Below are positions 16,267 to 27,408 of a stretch of DNA of 44,035 nt, piece after piece; within the stretch, counting starts at the first letter, position 1, and every line of letters starts with the position of its first letter. Source of the stretch: Deltaproteobacteria bacterium. GTDB lineage: Bacteria; Desulfobacterota; Desulfarculia; Adiutricales; Adiutricaceae. The notes under the pieces were generated by a model, which saw only the letters and a list, made by a program, of their open reading frames with translations, was not told where the DNA came from and searched no databases. A program made the position numbers and the translations under genes. Where the stretch lies: assembly GCA_031264145.1 (NCBI GenBank), contig JAISEK010000064.1, forward strand, positions 1 through 44,035. Direction: 5' to 3'.

Positions 16267-17039
16267 TGTCGCGCGTCTCGGGGCCATCTGCCCATCTCGC
16301 CGATGACATCGCCCTGCCTCGCGGCCATTCCTCAGGGCCTCCCGCCGGCATGGCCTGGCGCCCATCGGCGGATCCCCGCGCCCGCGGCCGTCGGGCCGGC
16401 CAGGCCCGGGGGCGCCTCGTGGGACGGCGCCGGGCCTGGCCCCGCATTTGCCCGCATGGCCCCCGTCCCCCGTCCGGGCCCTGGTCTCCCGGCCCGGAAC
16501 CCGTCCATGGCCGTCTGGCCGGCAGGATCGCCGGGGAAGGCCGGCTTCCCGGGAGTGGGCCCGGACGGGAAGACGCGACTGCCTGAGGGATCAGGGGCCA
16601 GGCCGGCCGCTATCTTTCCCCCTGATTCCCGTCTCGCCCTCGCCCGTGATGGTCAACGCTTTAAGGTTATGATGATGTGGCCGCCCAGGGCCTGGGGCCT
16701 CGCGGCCTGGCCCACCGCCGACATGTCCGCCGGCCTCGGCTGCCCAGGCGACCGCCGGATGGCCGGCCCGCGGCTGGCCGGGCCGTCGCGGCCAGGGCCT
16801 GCCGGATCGTCGCCCGGCCCGGGCAACATGTCGGCTGGCCGGGAGCAGGCCCGGCGTCCCAGCCCGCTGGGGCAAGGCCCTTCCCGCCAGCCAAGTGATA
16901 TGCCCCGGGCGACGGTGACGCACCAGGCCCGCCCGCAGGCCATTATTCTGGCGCATGGCCGGCATTCCTGAGCTTATATTCATAGCCGTTACGAATTTTT
17001 GCCACAGCGGTTCCGGGACGAAAGCCCAAATACGGCGGC
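16267..17039. other. GC-rich spacer without supported genes
   Basis: Several stop-free frames run through this stretch in different registers, but they are low-complexity (Pro/Arg/Gly/Ala), lack ribosome sites and overlap each other on both strands. The stretch separates divergent transcription units: the hemerythrin operon to the left and HIT-mutS to the right. The last 70 bases become less GC-rich just before the HIT promoter. Confidence 0.6.
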
Positions 17040-17068
17040 TTGTCATCTTAGGACGGATCCATTATAAT
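17040..17068 (+). promoter_or_regulatory. Near-consensus sigma-70 promoter for HIT-mutS-amidase
   Basis: TTGTCA (5/6), 17-base spacer, TATAAT (6/6). Expected start near 17075, about 280 bases before the GTG of the HIT gene, so a long leader is predicted. Confidence 0.75.
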
Positions 17069-17354
17069 TGCCCCATGTAAGGTGTCAGGGAAATCGGGAC
17101 AGGAGGGCACCGCGTTTCCGGGCAGCGCGCCCAACCGGCCTGGGCCGCGATAGGGCGCCGCGACGTCTTCCCAAAAACCGGTTTGGGGCGGCGGGCGGCC
17201 GGCCCTCGCCCGCGCCTGGGCCGTCCAACGCCGGGATGGCGGCTTTGGGGAAGGCCGGGGCGCCCTCGGCGAAGAAATCGCCCTCTGGCGGGGGCGGGGA
17301 TGGATTTGCCCGGCCTGGCCGAGCCCGGCGGCCAGGGCGCGAAGGAGGGGCTTT

Positions 17355-17839
17355 GTGGTCGGGACGCTCTGGGCGCCTTGGCGCATGGACTATATCCTCG
17401 GTAACGACCCCCGGCCCGGCGGCTGCGTCTTCTGCCTGCCGGAAGGGCACAGGGGCCCGCTGCCCGGGAGGCTGGTGCTGTTCTCCGACGAGGAGGTGCT
17501 CCTCATCATGAACCGCTACCCGTACAACAACGGCCACCTCATGGTCGCCCCCAGGAGGCACGTGGCCACCCTGGCCCAGGCCAGCGGGGCCGAGCGCCTG
17601 GCCATGGCCAACCTGGCGGCCAGGGCGACCGAGGTCCTGGACCGGGCCCAGGGGCCCGACGGCTACAACATGGGCATCAACCAGGGCCGGGTGGCCGGGG
17701 CCGGCATCGCCGACCACCTGCACCTGCACGTGACCCCCCGCTACGCCGGCGACACCAACTACATGACCGTCCTGGCCGAGACCAGGGTCGTCCCCGAGCA
17801 CCTCCAGGCCACCTTCCGTAAGCTTCTGGGGTATTTCAG

Positions 17840-17843
<4 letters not shown>
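17355..17843 (+). CDS. HIT-family nucleotide hydrolase/phosphorylase
   Basis: 162 residues. The histidine triad HLHLHV (about residues 121-126) is the catalytic signature of nucleotide-binding HIT proteins, which cleave dinucleoside polyphosphates or nucleoside phosphoramidates. The N terminus TLWAPWRMDYI and the CVFC pair match the Ap4A phosphorylase-like HIT group that carries a zinc site. GTG is the chosen start: AAGGAGGGG lies six bases upstream and WAPWRM would otherwise be lost. The stop overlaps the TTG start of mutS by four bases, so it is the first gene of a coupled three-gene operon. Exact substrate not determinable. Confidence 0.92.
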
Positions 17844-20487
<2,644 letters not shown>

Positions 20488-20491
<4 letters not shown>

Positions 20492-22308
20492 TCGCCCGGC
20501 GGACAGCCCCCGGCCCGGCCGCCACGGCGGCCCTCCTCCTGGCGGCCCTCCTCTCCCTCCTGGCCCTGCGGCCGCCCGGCCTCATGGCCGACGGCGAGCT
20601 GGCCAGGGCCCTCTCGGCCAAGGAGAGGTTCCTCAGGGACGGCCCCAGCTCCCGGCGGTCCGAGTGGCTTTCCCTGATCAGGCAGTTCGAGGAGGCGGCC
20701 GAGGCCCAGCCCCGGATCGGCCCGGCCTCGAGGGCCCGCTTCCTGGCCGCCGACCTGGCCCTCAGATCCTTCCGCAAGTTCGGCCAGGCCCCGGACGCCC
20801 AGCGGGCCGGCCGGCTGGCCCGCCGCTCGGTCAAGGACTGCCCCGGCTGCGGCGACGCCCCGGGGGCCCTCCTGGTCCTGGGCCAGGCCCTGATGGCCCA
20901 GGACCAGCCGGAGGAGGCCTACCGCGAGCTGATGAAGGTCGAGCTCAACTACCGGGACGCCTCCGGGGCCGTCCAGGAGGCCAGGGAGCTCATGGCCAGG
21001 CTCTCGGGTAGGCCGGCCCCCCCGAAGCCACCCCCGAAGGCCCCGCCCCCCGCCAGCCAGCCCCGGGCCGGCCCGGCCCCCTCGCCCCCTGGCGGGGCCA
21101 AGCCCATGCCCGTCCCCCCGCGGCCGGCCGCCCCCAGCGAGCCCGCCCCGCCCAAGCAGAGGCCCGCCCCCCAGCCGCCGCCCCCCAGGGCCGACGGCCG
21201 GGCCCAGGTCCACGCCCTCTTCCTGGACGATCTGGGCGACTACTCCGAGATCACCGCCTACCTGGACCGGGTCACCCCCTACCTCTACAACCTCCTGCCG
21301 CCCAGCCGGGAGGGCGGCCTCTTCCGGGTCTACGTCGACTTCAAGGAGTCCAGGCTGGCCCAGAGGGGCGTCAGGGCCCCCTCGGCCCGGACCGGCCTGG
21401 TCAGGGCCCTCAAGGTCAACCAGCTGACCGACGACACGGTGAGGCTGGTGGCCGATCTGCCGGCCGCCTACCCCTACACCCCGGTCTTCCTGGACAACCC
21501 GCCCAGGATGGTCATCCGGGTGGCCGCCCAGGCCGGCCTCCTCCCGCCCATGGAGGCCGAGGAGCCCCCCGCGCCGCCGAGCCCGCCCAGGCCCAGCCCG
21601 GCCAAGGGGCCGGCCGACTCCATGGCCCGGCAGCTGGGGCTGGGCATCAGGACGGTGGCCATCGACGCCGGCCACGGCGGCAAGGACGGCGGGGCGGCCG
21701 GCAACGGCCTCAAGGAAAAGGACATCGTCCTGAGGGCCTCGGGCATGCTGGCCCGGAAAATCAAGGCCCGCCTGGGCCTGGACGTGGTCATGACCAGGGA
21801 CAGGGACATCTTCGTGACCCTCGACAGGCGCACCAGGACGGCCAGGGAGAAGAAGGCCGACCTCTTCATCTCCGTCCACGTCAACGCCAACGACCTGGAC
21901 AAGGTCGAGGGCCTCGAGAGCTACATCCTGAACTTCGCCAGCGACCCCACGGCCATGGCCGTGGCCGCCAGGGAGAACGCCTCGGCCGGCAAGACCATGA
22001 GCGAGATGGGGGACATCCTGCAGAAAATCGCCCGCAACACCAAGGTGGCCGAGTCGCGGGTCCTGGCCAAGGCCCTCCACTCCGGGGCCCTGGGCTCCCT
22101 GCGGACCAGACACAAGGTCCGCGACCTGGGGCTCAAGGAGGCCGCCTTCGTGGTCCTGGCCAACGTCGACGTCCCGGCCGTGCTCCTGGAGATTGGCTTC
22201 ATAACCAACAAGGGCGAGGCGGCCCTCCTGGACCAGGACGCCTACCTGGAGCTCATGACCGACGGCATCTGCCAGGGACTGGCCAACTACCTGGCCGGCC
22301 TGCCCTGA
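20488..22308 (+). CDS. amiC: N-acetylmuramoyl-L-alanine amidase, AmiC type (AMIN + Amidase_3)
   Basis: 606 residues from a TTG that overlaps the mutS stop; AGGGAGG seven bases upstream supports it. A hydrophobic N-terminal segment (about residues 10-28) indicates export. A helical region, a long Pro-rich linker, an AMIN-like beta domain (about 240-350), a second Pro-rich linker and the Amidase_3 domain (from about 385) follow. Zinc and catalytic residues are visible in DAGHGGKDGGA, the Glu in NGLKEKD, SVHVNA, and LLEIGFITN. It cleaves the amide bond between MurNAc and the peptide stem, normally for daughter-cell separation in the periplasm; AMIN domains usually target the septum. A regulatory insertion is present between SVHVNA and LLEIGF. 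Confidence 0.94.
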
Positions 22309-22354
22309 GGGCCGCCCAAGCCCGGCCCCGCCGCCCCGGGAATACCCCTTCCCG

Positions 22355-22385
22355 AGGGGCCCAGGACGGGGCCCCTGGCCTGTTT
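22355..22385 (+). terminator. Probable terminator of HIT-mutS-amidase
   Basis: AGGGGCCC (22355-22362) pairs with GGGCCCCT (22369-22376) around a six-base loop; TTTT follows six bases later. It lies 46 bases after the amidase stop. The gap before the T-run makes it moderate. Confidence 0.5.
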
Positions 22386-22392
22386 TCCCCAT

Positions 22393-22672
22393 AAGAATCT
22401 TGAAGTCGCCCCGGATCGGCCTGCCCGTGGCCCTGGGGCGTCGGCTCCCCGGGCCCGGACGTCGCCGGCAGTGTGCCCCCGGCCGCCGGGGCCGGCCCGC
22501 CGACATGGCGGGTCCCTGCCCGGGAGACCGCCAACCTTCACCAAGAAAATCTGAATTGCCCCGGATCGGCCTGCCCATGGCCCGGGGGCGTCGGCTCCCC
22601 GGGCCAGGACGTCGCCCGCCGGGCGCCCATGTCGCCGGGGCCGGCCCGCCGACATGGCGGGTCCCTGCCCGG
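22393..22672. repeat. Tandem direct repeat of about 149 bp, two copies
   Basis: Copy 1 runs about 22393-22523 and copy 2 about 22543-22672. CCGGATCGGCCTGCCC occurs at 22411 and 22561, and GACATGGCGGGTCCCTGCC ends both. Each copy contains CCCGCC...GGCGGG hairpin potential. Frames through it are repetitive and have no ribosome site, so it is treated as non-coding. Confidence 0.8.
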
Positions 22673-22775
22673 CGGATCCGGGCGGCGACGTCCCCGGCCC
22701 CGCGGGAATCACCCGTCCGTGGGCGGGAGGGAAGGTCAAAATATCCTTATAAATCGGACATTTCGAAAAAGAGGC

Positions 22776-22804
22776 TTAAAAAAGTCTGATATTTTTGCTA
22801 TACT
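22776..22804 (+). promoter_or_regulatory. Promoter of the predicted small RNA
   Basis: TTAAAA (4/6), 17-base spacer ending in TGC, TATACT; the TG one base before the -10 box makes an extended -10. No reading frame follows, but a structured segment and terminator do. Confidence 0.55.
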
Positions 22805-22810
22805 ATTGTC

Positions 22811-22955
22811 AACCGGTGGGTAAAACCACCGTCTACTATATAGGCGAGCCATGCTCGTGGTGTCGATTCCGCTAGTAAACATGGTTTATTGAAAAACCAC
22901 CTCCTCCTATAGGGAAACGCCCTGATCGTGGCCAGATCAGGGCACTTTTATTTTT
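22811..22955 (+). ncRNA. Predicted structured small RNA, family unknown
   Basis: About 145 bases between a plausible promoter and a strong terminator, with no open frame. Visible pairing: hairpin CGGTGG (22814-22819)/CCACCG (22826-22831); a long-range closing stem TATAGG (22839-22844)/CCTATA (22906-22911), continued by GAG/CTC; inside it GTGGT (22857-22861)/ACCAC (22896-22900) and the stem-loop GTAAAC/GTTTAT (22875-22889). GAGC/GCTC (22846-22856) is an alternative hairpin competing with part of the closing stem. The layout suggests a stand-alone regulatory RNA. I do not recognise 6S, SRP, tmRNA or RNase P features. It could also be a residual element leader. Confidence 0.55.
22919..22955 (+). 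terminator. Intrinsic terminator of the predicted small RNA
   Basis: Perfect 9-bp stem GCCCTGATC/GATCAGGGC with a seven-base loop, followed by TTTTATTTTT. A textbook Rho-independent terminator with no gene ending before it. Confidence 0.85.
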
Positions 22956-23561
22956 ATAGACAGATATTGTAAAATTTTTAGCAAATTAAATTTAATAATG
23001 GTGGTTTAAATATAGTAAAAACTTACTTTTAATGATATAGTTTTGTCAGTATTGTGTTTGTTGAATTTACATTATGTTTCATACCTTTTTCCACGTTATT
23101 ATTTTCCGTATTGATTATTTTATATTATTCCTACCTTATTATTATATTGGTATTTTTATTATTTTTTATAGTTGTTTTGGGGATAATTTATGTCTTTCTT
23201 TTTACTTATTATCCCTGAGCCGACCAAAACCTCCTGGCCCCAGAAAGTCCCCGGCCAGGGCAGCCTGGCCGCCAGGGCTGGCCCCAAAGGCCCGCCGCGA
23301 GGGGACTTCCGCCGCCCCGGCCAGCCAGCCCCGGCTTCCCGAGAAACGACGCGGCCACGGGGGGTTGGGCCGGGACGGGAGGCGTCCCCGGGACAAAACC
23401 CGCGGGTTTCGGGGCCCCGGCCTGCCCCGGCAAGGCCCGATGGCGCCGCCAATGGCCCCTCCGTTCCCTTCCCGGGACCAAGGGGCCATTGGCCGCCCTG
23501 GCACCCGCCCTGGCCGGGAGCGGGCCATCGGCGGGAGGGCGGGACCTGGCCCCTGGCGGCC
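22956..23561. other. AT-rich then GC-rich spacer, no supported gene
   Basis: 22956-23215 is AT-rich (AATTTA/TTATTT stretches) and 23216-23561 is GC-rich. One forward frame starting at 23074 begins with a hydrophobic AT-rich stretch but runs straight into low-complexity GC-rich sequence, which is typical of a chance frame across a composition boundary. Confidence 0.55.
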
Positions 23562-24491
23562 TCAGCCCGGGTACCAGCGGCGCTCAAAGGCGGCCGAGTC
23601 CTCGACGAAGGCGTTGCCCTCCTCGGCCACCTTCAGCCGGCAGTAGACCGCGGCCATGGCCACGGCGGTAAGGCAGAGGGGCAGGGACATGGCCAGGGAG
23701 GAGAGCAGGACGGCGGCCAGGCCTGGATTGCCCAGGGCGTTCATGGCGCGGCCGACGGCGTAGGCGGCGCCGGCGTCGGCCGCGAGGACCGGCAGCATGG
23801 CGGCCACGATCCTGAAACGGTTGCCCCTGGCCAGCTCTGAGGCCCGCCCCAGCGAGGCCAGGGCCGATCGCCTCTCCACCGCGCAGACCGGCAGGACGCA
23901 GGAGACCGGCGCCAGCAGGAGCAGCCCGGCCAGGACCAGGGGGGGGGCCACGACGGCGACGGGCAGATAAAACCCCCTGTCGCGCAGGGCGAAGAGCAGG
24001 CCCATGGCCAGCCCGGACAGGAGCCCGGCCAACAGGACCAGGGCGACATAGAAGACCACGACCGGGCCGAACCTTTCCAGCCCCCTGGCCATGGAGGCCA
24101 GGAAGGGCGGGCTGGGCCCCCTCTGGGACTCATGGACATGGAAGGCCACCGAGCCCTGGAGGCACATGAGCAGGGCCGGGCCGGCCAGGATCAGGGCCAC
24201 GTAGGCCACCACCCACGGGACCGACCCCCCGTCCTCCAGGACCGAGAAGAGGACGTAGCCGAGGGCGGACGGGACCAGGACCGGCAGGGTCAGGCCCCAG
24301 ACGCGCGGGAACATCTGGCAGAAGACCCGCAGGGCCAGGGCCAGGGTCGGTCCCGGGGACAGACGCCTCCTCGGGGCCGGGGGCCCCGGCCGGGGCGGCA
24401 CCGGGATCCACTGGGGTCCCCCGGCCCCGGCGGGGCCCGGGCCCGCCCTGGGGGCCCGGGCCCCGCCTTTTGCGTCCTTGTCCTTGGCCAT
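23562..24491 (-). CDS. Polytopic membrane protein of the radical SAM-GNAT operon
   Basis: 309 residues. A Pro/Ala/Gly-rich cytoplasmic N terminus of about 55 residues is followed by about six membrane segments (roughly 66-85, 91-112, 142-168, 173-205, 228-250, 256-285). The stretch PVCAVERRSALASLGRASEL resembles the amphipathic signature of membrane domains found with glycerophosphodiester phosphodiesterases, but no enzyme domain is attached. The start MAKDKD is chosen for GGAGG seven bases upstream and because it falls just 17 bases after the GNAT stop. Probably the last gene of the operon. Function unknown. Confidence 0.83.
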   Translation of the reverse strand: MAKDKDAKGGARAPRAGPGPAGAGGPQWIPVPPRPGPPAPRRRLSPGPTLALALRVFCQMFPRVWGLTLPVLVPSALGYVLFSVLEDGGSVPWVVAYVALILAGPALLMCLQGSVAFHVHESQRGPSPPFLASMARGLERFGPVVVFYVALVLLAGLLSGLAMGLLFALRDRGFYLPVAVVAPPLVLAGLLLLAPVSCVLPVCAVERRSALASLGRASELARGNRFRIVAAMLPVLAADAGAAYAVGRAMNALGNPGLAAVLLSSLAMSLPLCLTAVAMAAVYCRLKVAEEGNAFVEDSAAFERRWYPG

Positions 24492-24508
24492 GGTCACCCT
24501 CCCCCAGG

Positions 24509-25471
24509 TCAAATCTTCAGGTGCAGGGCCACGAGCGGGGCCACCGGCCTGAGACCCAGGCCGGCGTACAGCCTCAGGGCCGGGAGGTTCCAGGAGGCCG
24601 TCTCCGCGGTCAGCTCCCGGGCCCCCATCTCCGCCATCCTCCTCAGGAGGGCCCGGGCCAGGAACGCGCCCAGGCCCTGTCCCCGGCGGGACTCGGCGAC
24701 GTGGATGGCCGCCAGGGTGCCGGCCTCGCCGTTGAGGCCGCCCCAGGCCAGGCCGATGGCCTTCTCGGGCCGGTCCTGCCACAGGAAGAGGAACGGCTGG
24801 CCCCGCCTCATGTCGGTCGAGGCCACCTCCCGCCAGAGCCGGTTCTGGAAATCAGGCCCCAGGAAGGGCCCGTGCCTGAGATGGCCGTCGAAGAAGAGCT
24901 CCTCGAACCCGTCGAGCCAGCCGGCGAACTCGTAGCCCCTGGGCCTGCGGATGGAGACCCCGGCCATCCTGTCCAGGTCCACCCCCGGATCCCTCCCCCC
25001 GAGCGGCCCCGAGAGCCTGGCCCCTATCTCCGCCAGCTGGAAGCCCTCGTCGATCAGGCCCCTCAGGATGGCCGGGTCGTGCCAGGTCTTGATGGACAGG
25101 AAGCGGCCCTCGGACCTGCCGGCCAGCTCCTTGGCCTTCCGGGCCAGGATCCTGGAGCTCTGGTAGCGGGCCCCTGGCTCGGGCTCCACCAGCCAGGGCC
25201 CGGACAGCCTCAGGGACCCCTGGCCCATCAGGGCCGTCTCCAGGGGCTGGGTCCGGCAGACGGCCAGGCCCTGGGCCGGATGGCTGTCGTCGACCCACAG
25301 CACCGCGGCCTGCCCGGAGACGACGGCCTGGGCCGACTCCCTCACGGCGGAGGCCGTAAGCTCCGGCAGCCACAGGCTTTCCGGCGGCCCCAGCCTCCCC
25401 ATCTCCCTGGCCATTAGGGTGAGGGTGGCCGCCAGGACCTTGGCCTCGGCATGGCGCCCGCCGCCGGTCAC
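24509..25471 (-). CDS. GNAT-family N-acetyltransferase with an N-terminal extension
   Basis: 320 residues. The C-terminal half is a complete GNAT domain: LAAIHVAESRRGQGLGAFL carries the acetyl-CoA pyrophosphate loop (RRGQGLG), followed by TAETASWNLPALRLYAGLGL, the usual beta5-alpha4 region. The N-terminal half looks like a degenerate second GNAT fold (as in tandem acetyltransferases) with TALMGQGSLRLSGPWL but no intact loop. GTG is the start, overlapping the radical SAM stop by four bases (GTGA). The acceptor substrate is unknown; tight coupling suggests it acts on, or with, the radical SAM product. Confidence 0.88.
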   Translation of the reverse strand: MTGGGRHAEAKVLAATLTLMAREMGRLGPPESLWLPELTASAVRESAQAVVSGQAAVLWVDDSHPAQGLAVCRTQPLETALMGQGSLRLSGPWLVEPEPGARYQSSRILARKAKELAGRSEGRFLSIKTWHDPAILRGLIDEGFQLAEIGARLSGPLGGRDPGVDLDRMAGVSIRRPRGYEFAGWLDGFEELFFDGHLRHGPFLGPDFQNRLWREVASTDMRRGQPFLFLWQDRPEKAIGLAWGGLNGEAGTLAAIHVAESRRGQGLGAFLARALLRRMAEMGARELTAETASWNLPALRLYAGLGLRPVAPLVALHLKI

Positions 25472-26463
25472 GGGGTCCGGCCCTCCCTGGCGGCCAGGTC
25501 CTTGAAGAGGTCGTACTTGTCGGTGTTGTGGAAACAGCGGGAGCAGACCGGCGAGCCCTCGTGGCCCAGCCTCCTGCCGACCATGTCCCTCTGCCCCTCC
25601 ATGCGGCCGCCCAGCCAGGCCTCGGCCAGGCCCGTTTCCGGGAAGCGGCCGGCCGTGTGCTCAGGGAGGCCCCGGGAGTCCTGGCCGCAGAACTGGATGG
25701 CCCCGTCGTGCTTGACCTCCAGGGCCAGAAACACGTCCACGCACAGGCCCCGCCTCAGGCCGGGCGACTGCAGCGGCAGATAGGGCCTGACCCTTGGGAG
25801 GTCGGACACGAAATTGAGGCTGGTCAAGTCCACCGCCACCTTGTCCACCACCCCCAGCCACTCCCCGACGAAATCCCCCGGCCGGCCATCCTCCAGCTCC
25901 CGCTCCAGCACGGATGTGAGAAGGCTCAGGAAGGGCCTCCCCCGGCCGCCCCGCCGTTGGCTGGCCATCCTTATGTTGGCGCTGACCCGCCCGTAGTCCG
26001 AGCCCACGCGGTTGAAGAGGTACTGCCTCTCGTTGAGGCCCTGCATGGAAAACTGGAGGTCATCGACGCCCATCTCGATGAAGGCGTCCATCAGCCTCGG
26101 GCCCAGCTCCAGGCCGTTGGTGTAGATCTTGAGGGGGATGGAGCGCTCCTTGGCCAGGGCGGCCAGCTTCTCGATCCGGGGGTGGAGCAGGGGCTCCCCC
26201 CAGCCGGTGAACCTCACCGCCGTCCCGGGGTGCCTGGCCACCTCGCCGTAGATCTCGGCGGCCAGGCCCAGGTCCAGGAAGCCGACCGGCCTCCCTGGCA
26301 GCTGGCGGGAGCAGAAGAGGCAGTCCAGCTGGCAGGCGTTGGTCGGCTCCAGGTTGATCCAGAAGGGAAAGGGCCTCGGCGGATCGTAGTCGGACAGCCA
26401 TCCCCTGGAGGCATATATGTAGCTGAAGGGATCGCTCCCTGGTCCATTTAGGTAGGAAAGCAC
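25468..26463 (-). CDS. Radical SAM enzyme with SPASM-like C terminus
   Basis: About 331 residues from the chosen GTG. The cluster motif CxxxCxxC is Cys44-Cys48-Cys51 (TNACQLDCLFC), preceded by FWINLEP; FTGWGEPLLHP is the GGE-like SAM-binding region. The C-terminal part has cysteines at GLCVDVF, IQFCGQD and VCSRCF with a KHDGAIQFC segment, which is the SPASM/twitch arrangement that binds auxiliary 4Fe-4S clusters. Such enzymes modify peptides, sugars or cofactors. No precursor peptide was found beside it. The N terminus is uncertain: the frame stays open upstream but only in low-complexity sequence, and the ribosome site (GAGGG) is distant. First gene of the three-gene operon. Confidence 0.87.
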   Translation of the reverse strand: MLSYLNGPGSDPFSYIYASRGWLSDYDPPRPFPFWINLEPTNACQLDCLFCSRQLPGRPVGFLDLGLAAEIYGEVARHPGTAVRFTGWGEPLLHPRIEKLAALAKERSIPLKIYTNGLELGPRLMDAFIEMGVDDLQFSMQGLNERQYLFNRVGSDYGRVSANIRMASQRRGGRGRPFLSLLTSVLERELEDGRPGDFVGEWLGVVDKVAVDLTSLNFVSDLPRVRPYLPLQSPGLRRGLCVDVFLALEVKHDGAIQFCGQDSRGLPEHTAGRFPETGLAEAWLGGRMEGQRDMVGRRLGHEGSPVCSRCFHNTDKYDLFKDLAAREGRTP

Positions 26464-27340
26464 CGGCCTGGCCCTCGCTTGCGGGGTCTGAGAGGAAGAC
26501 GGCGTATGGCCATGGCGACGGCCGGCAAAATGACCAGGCCCGCCCAAGGGACGCCCGGGCCCAGGGAGACGCCGCCCCGGGCGAGAGGGCCCCCCTGGGC
26601 CAGGGCCAGGCAAAACTGGGCCCAGGCCTGGTCAAGGCGGTCTATGTCTGGCACTAAAGATTAAAAAGATTGCCTAAGCTATCCAAATATAGATCATACA
26701 GATCCAATTGGTTTTGTCAGAGATAACCAATACAAGCTAAACAACTATTAAAAAGTTATACATATATTTAGTTATCATTATCATTTGAGTATTTTACCAC
26801 ACAAGACACAATCAGGTCAAGCCAGCGGGACAGGGATCCGGGGATTGGCTGGCACCAGGGAATATCCCCGGAACTGGCCAAGAGGGTCCCGATACATGTC
26901 CGCCCTGGACTATCATGGCTGTGCCCCGGATGGGCCAACCCGACCCGCCGATCCGGCCAGCCACTGCCACGATTTGGCTCTTTCCATATGGGGATGAGAC
27001 GCAACGTGGTGGCGATTGGGACAGAAGACGACTCGTCAAGCGTCATGGGTCTCAGCGGGAAACGGAAGCCGAACCGCCTCAAAGGGGATTGCCGCGCGTC
27101 CCTCTCGGAGCCAAGGAGAACGCGGGTACCATGGTGGGAACGGTCCTGTCGAGATTCGACAGATGGCAGAGTCTACGGTAATTGGCCATAAATTACGTAG
27201 GCTGACCCTGCCTGGTTGGTTTTTGGCGGCTTATCGGCCCCTTTCCGTGGACGTCATCTGGGCCGGGTCACGGTTTCAATTCCGCCGTCTCCTCCCGACG
27301 CCCCAGACCAGACCGCCAGGAGTCGCCGAAACCAGTGGCC
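26464..27340. other. Spacer without supported genes
   Basis: 26640-26800 is AT-rich and could hold the promoter of the radical SAM operon, though no clear -35/-10 pair was found. 26860-27340 has mixed composition and several short overlapping frames on both strands, none with a ribosome site or family resemblance. It may contain decayed coding sequence. Confidence 0.5.
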
Positions 27341-27379
27341 TGGCCGGCAACATCCCGTTTTCCGGGATGTTGCCGGCCA
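27341..27379. repeat. Perfect 17-bp inverted repeat with 5-base loop
   Basis: Left arm TGGCCGGCAACATCCCG (27341-27357), right arm its exact complement (27363-27379), loop TTTTC. It lies 29 bases after the stop of the AAA/nuclease gene on the minus strand. No T-run follows in either direction, so it is either an imperfect terminator, an RNA-stabilising hairpin or a target/end sequence of a mobile element. Confidence 0.85.
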
Positions 27380-27408
27380 AATTCCGGCCTCCGGTAGCTG
27401 ATACCGTC

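Noticed and set aside
16158-17046. Several overlapping frames in the spacer between hemerythrin and HIT genes
   Set aside because: Mutually overlapping, both strands, low-complexity, no start signal.
22287-22739. 150-codon minus frame across the 149-bp repeat
   Set aside because: Its internal repetition simply reflects the DNA repeat; no ribosome site.
22811-22955. Possible 6S, SRP or tmRNA
   Set aside because: No closing terminal stem with central bubble, no GGAA-type SRP loop and no tRNA-like ends; kept only as an unnamed RNA.
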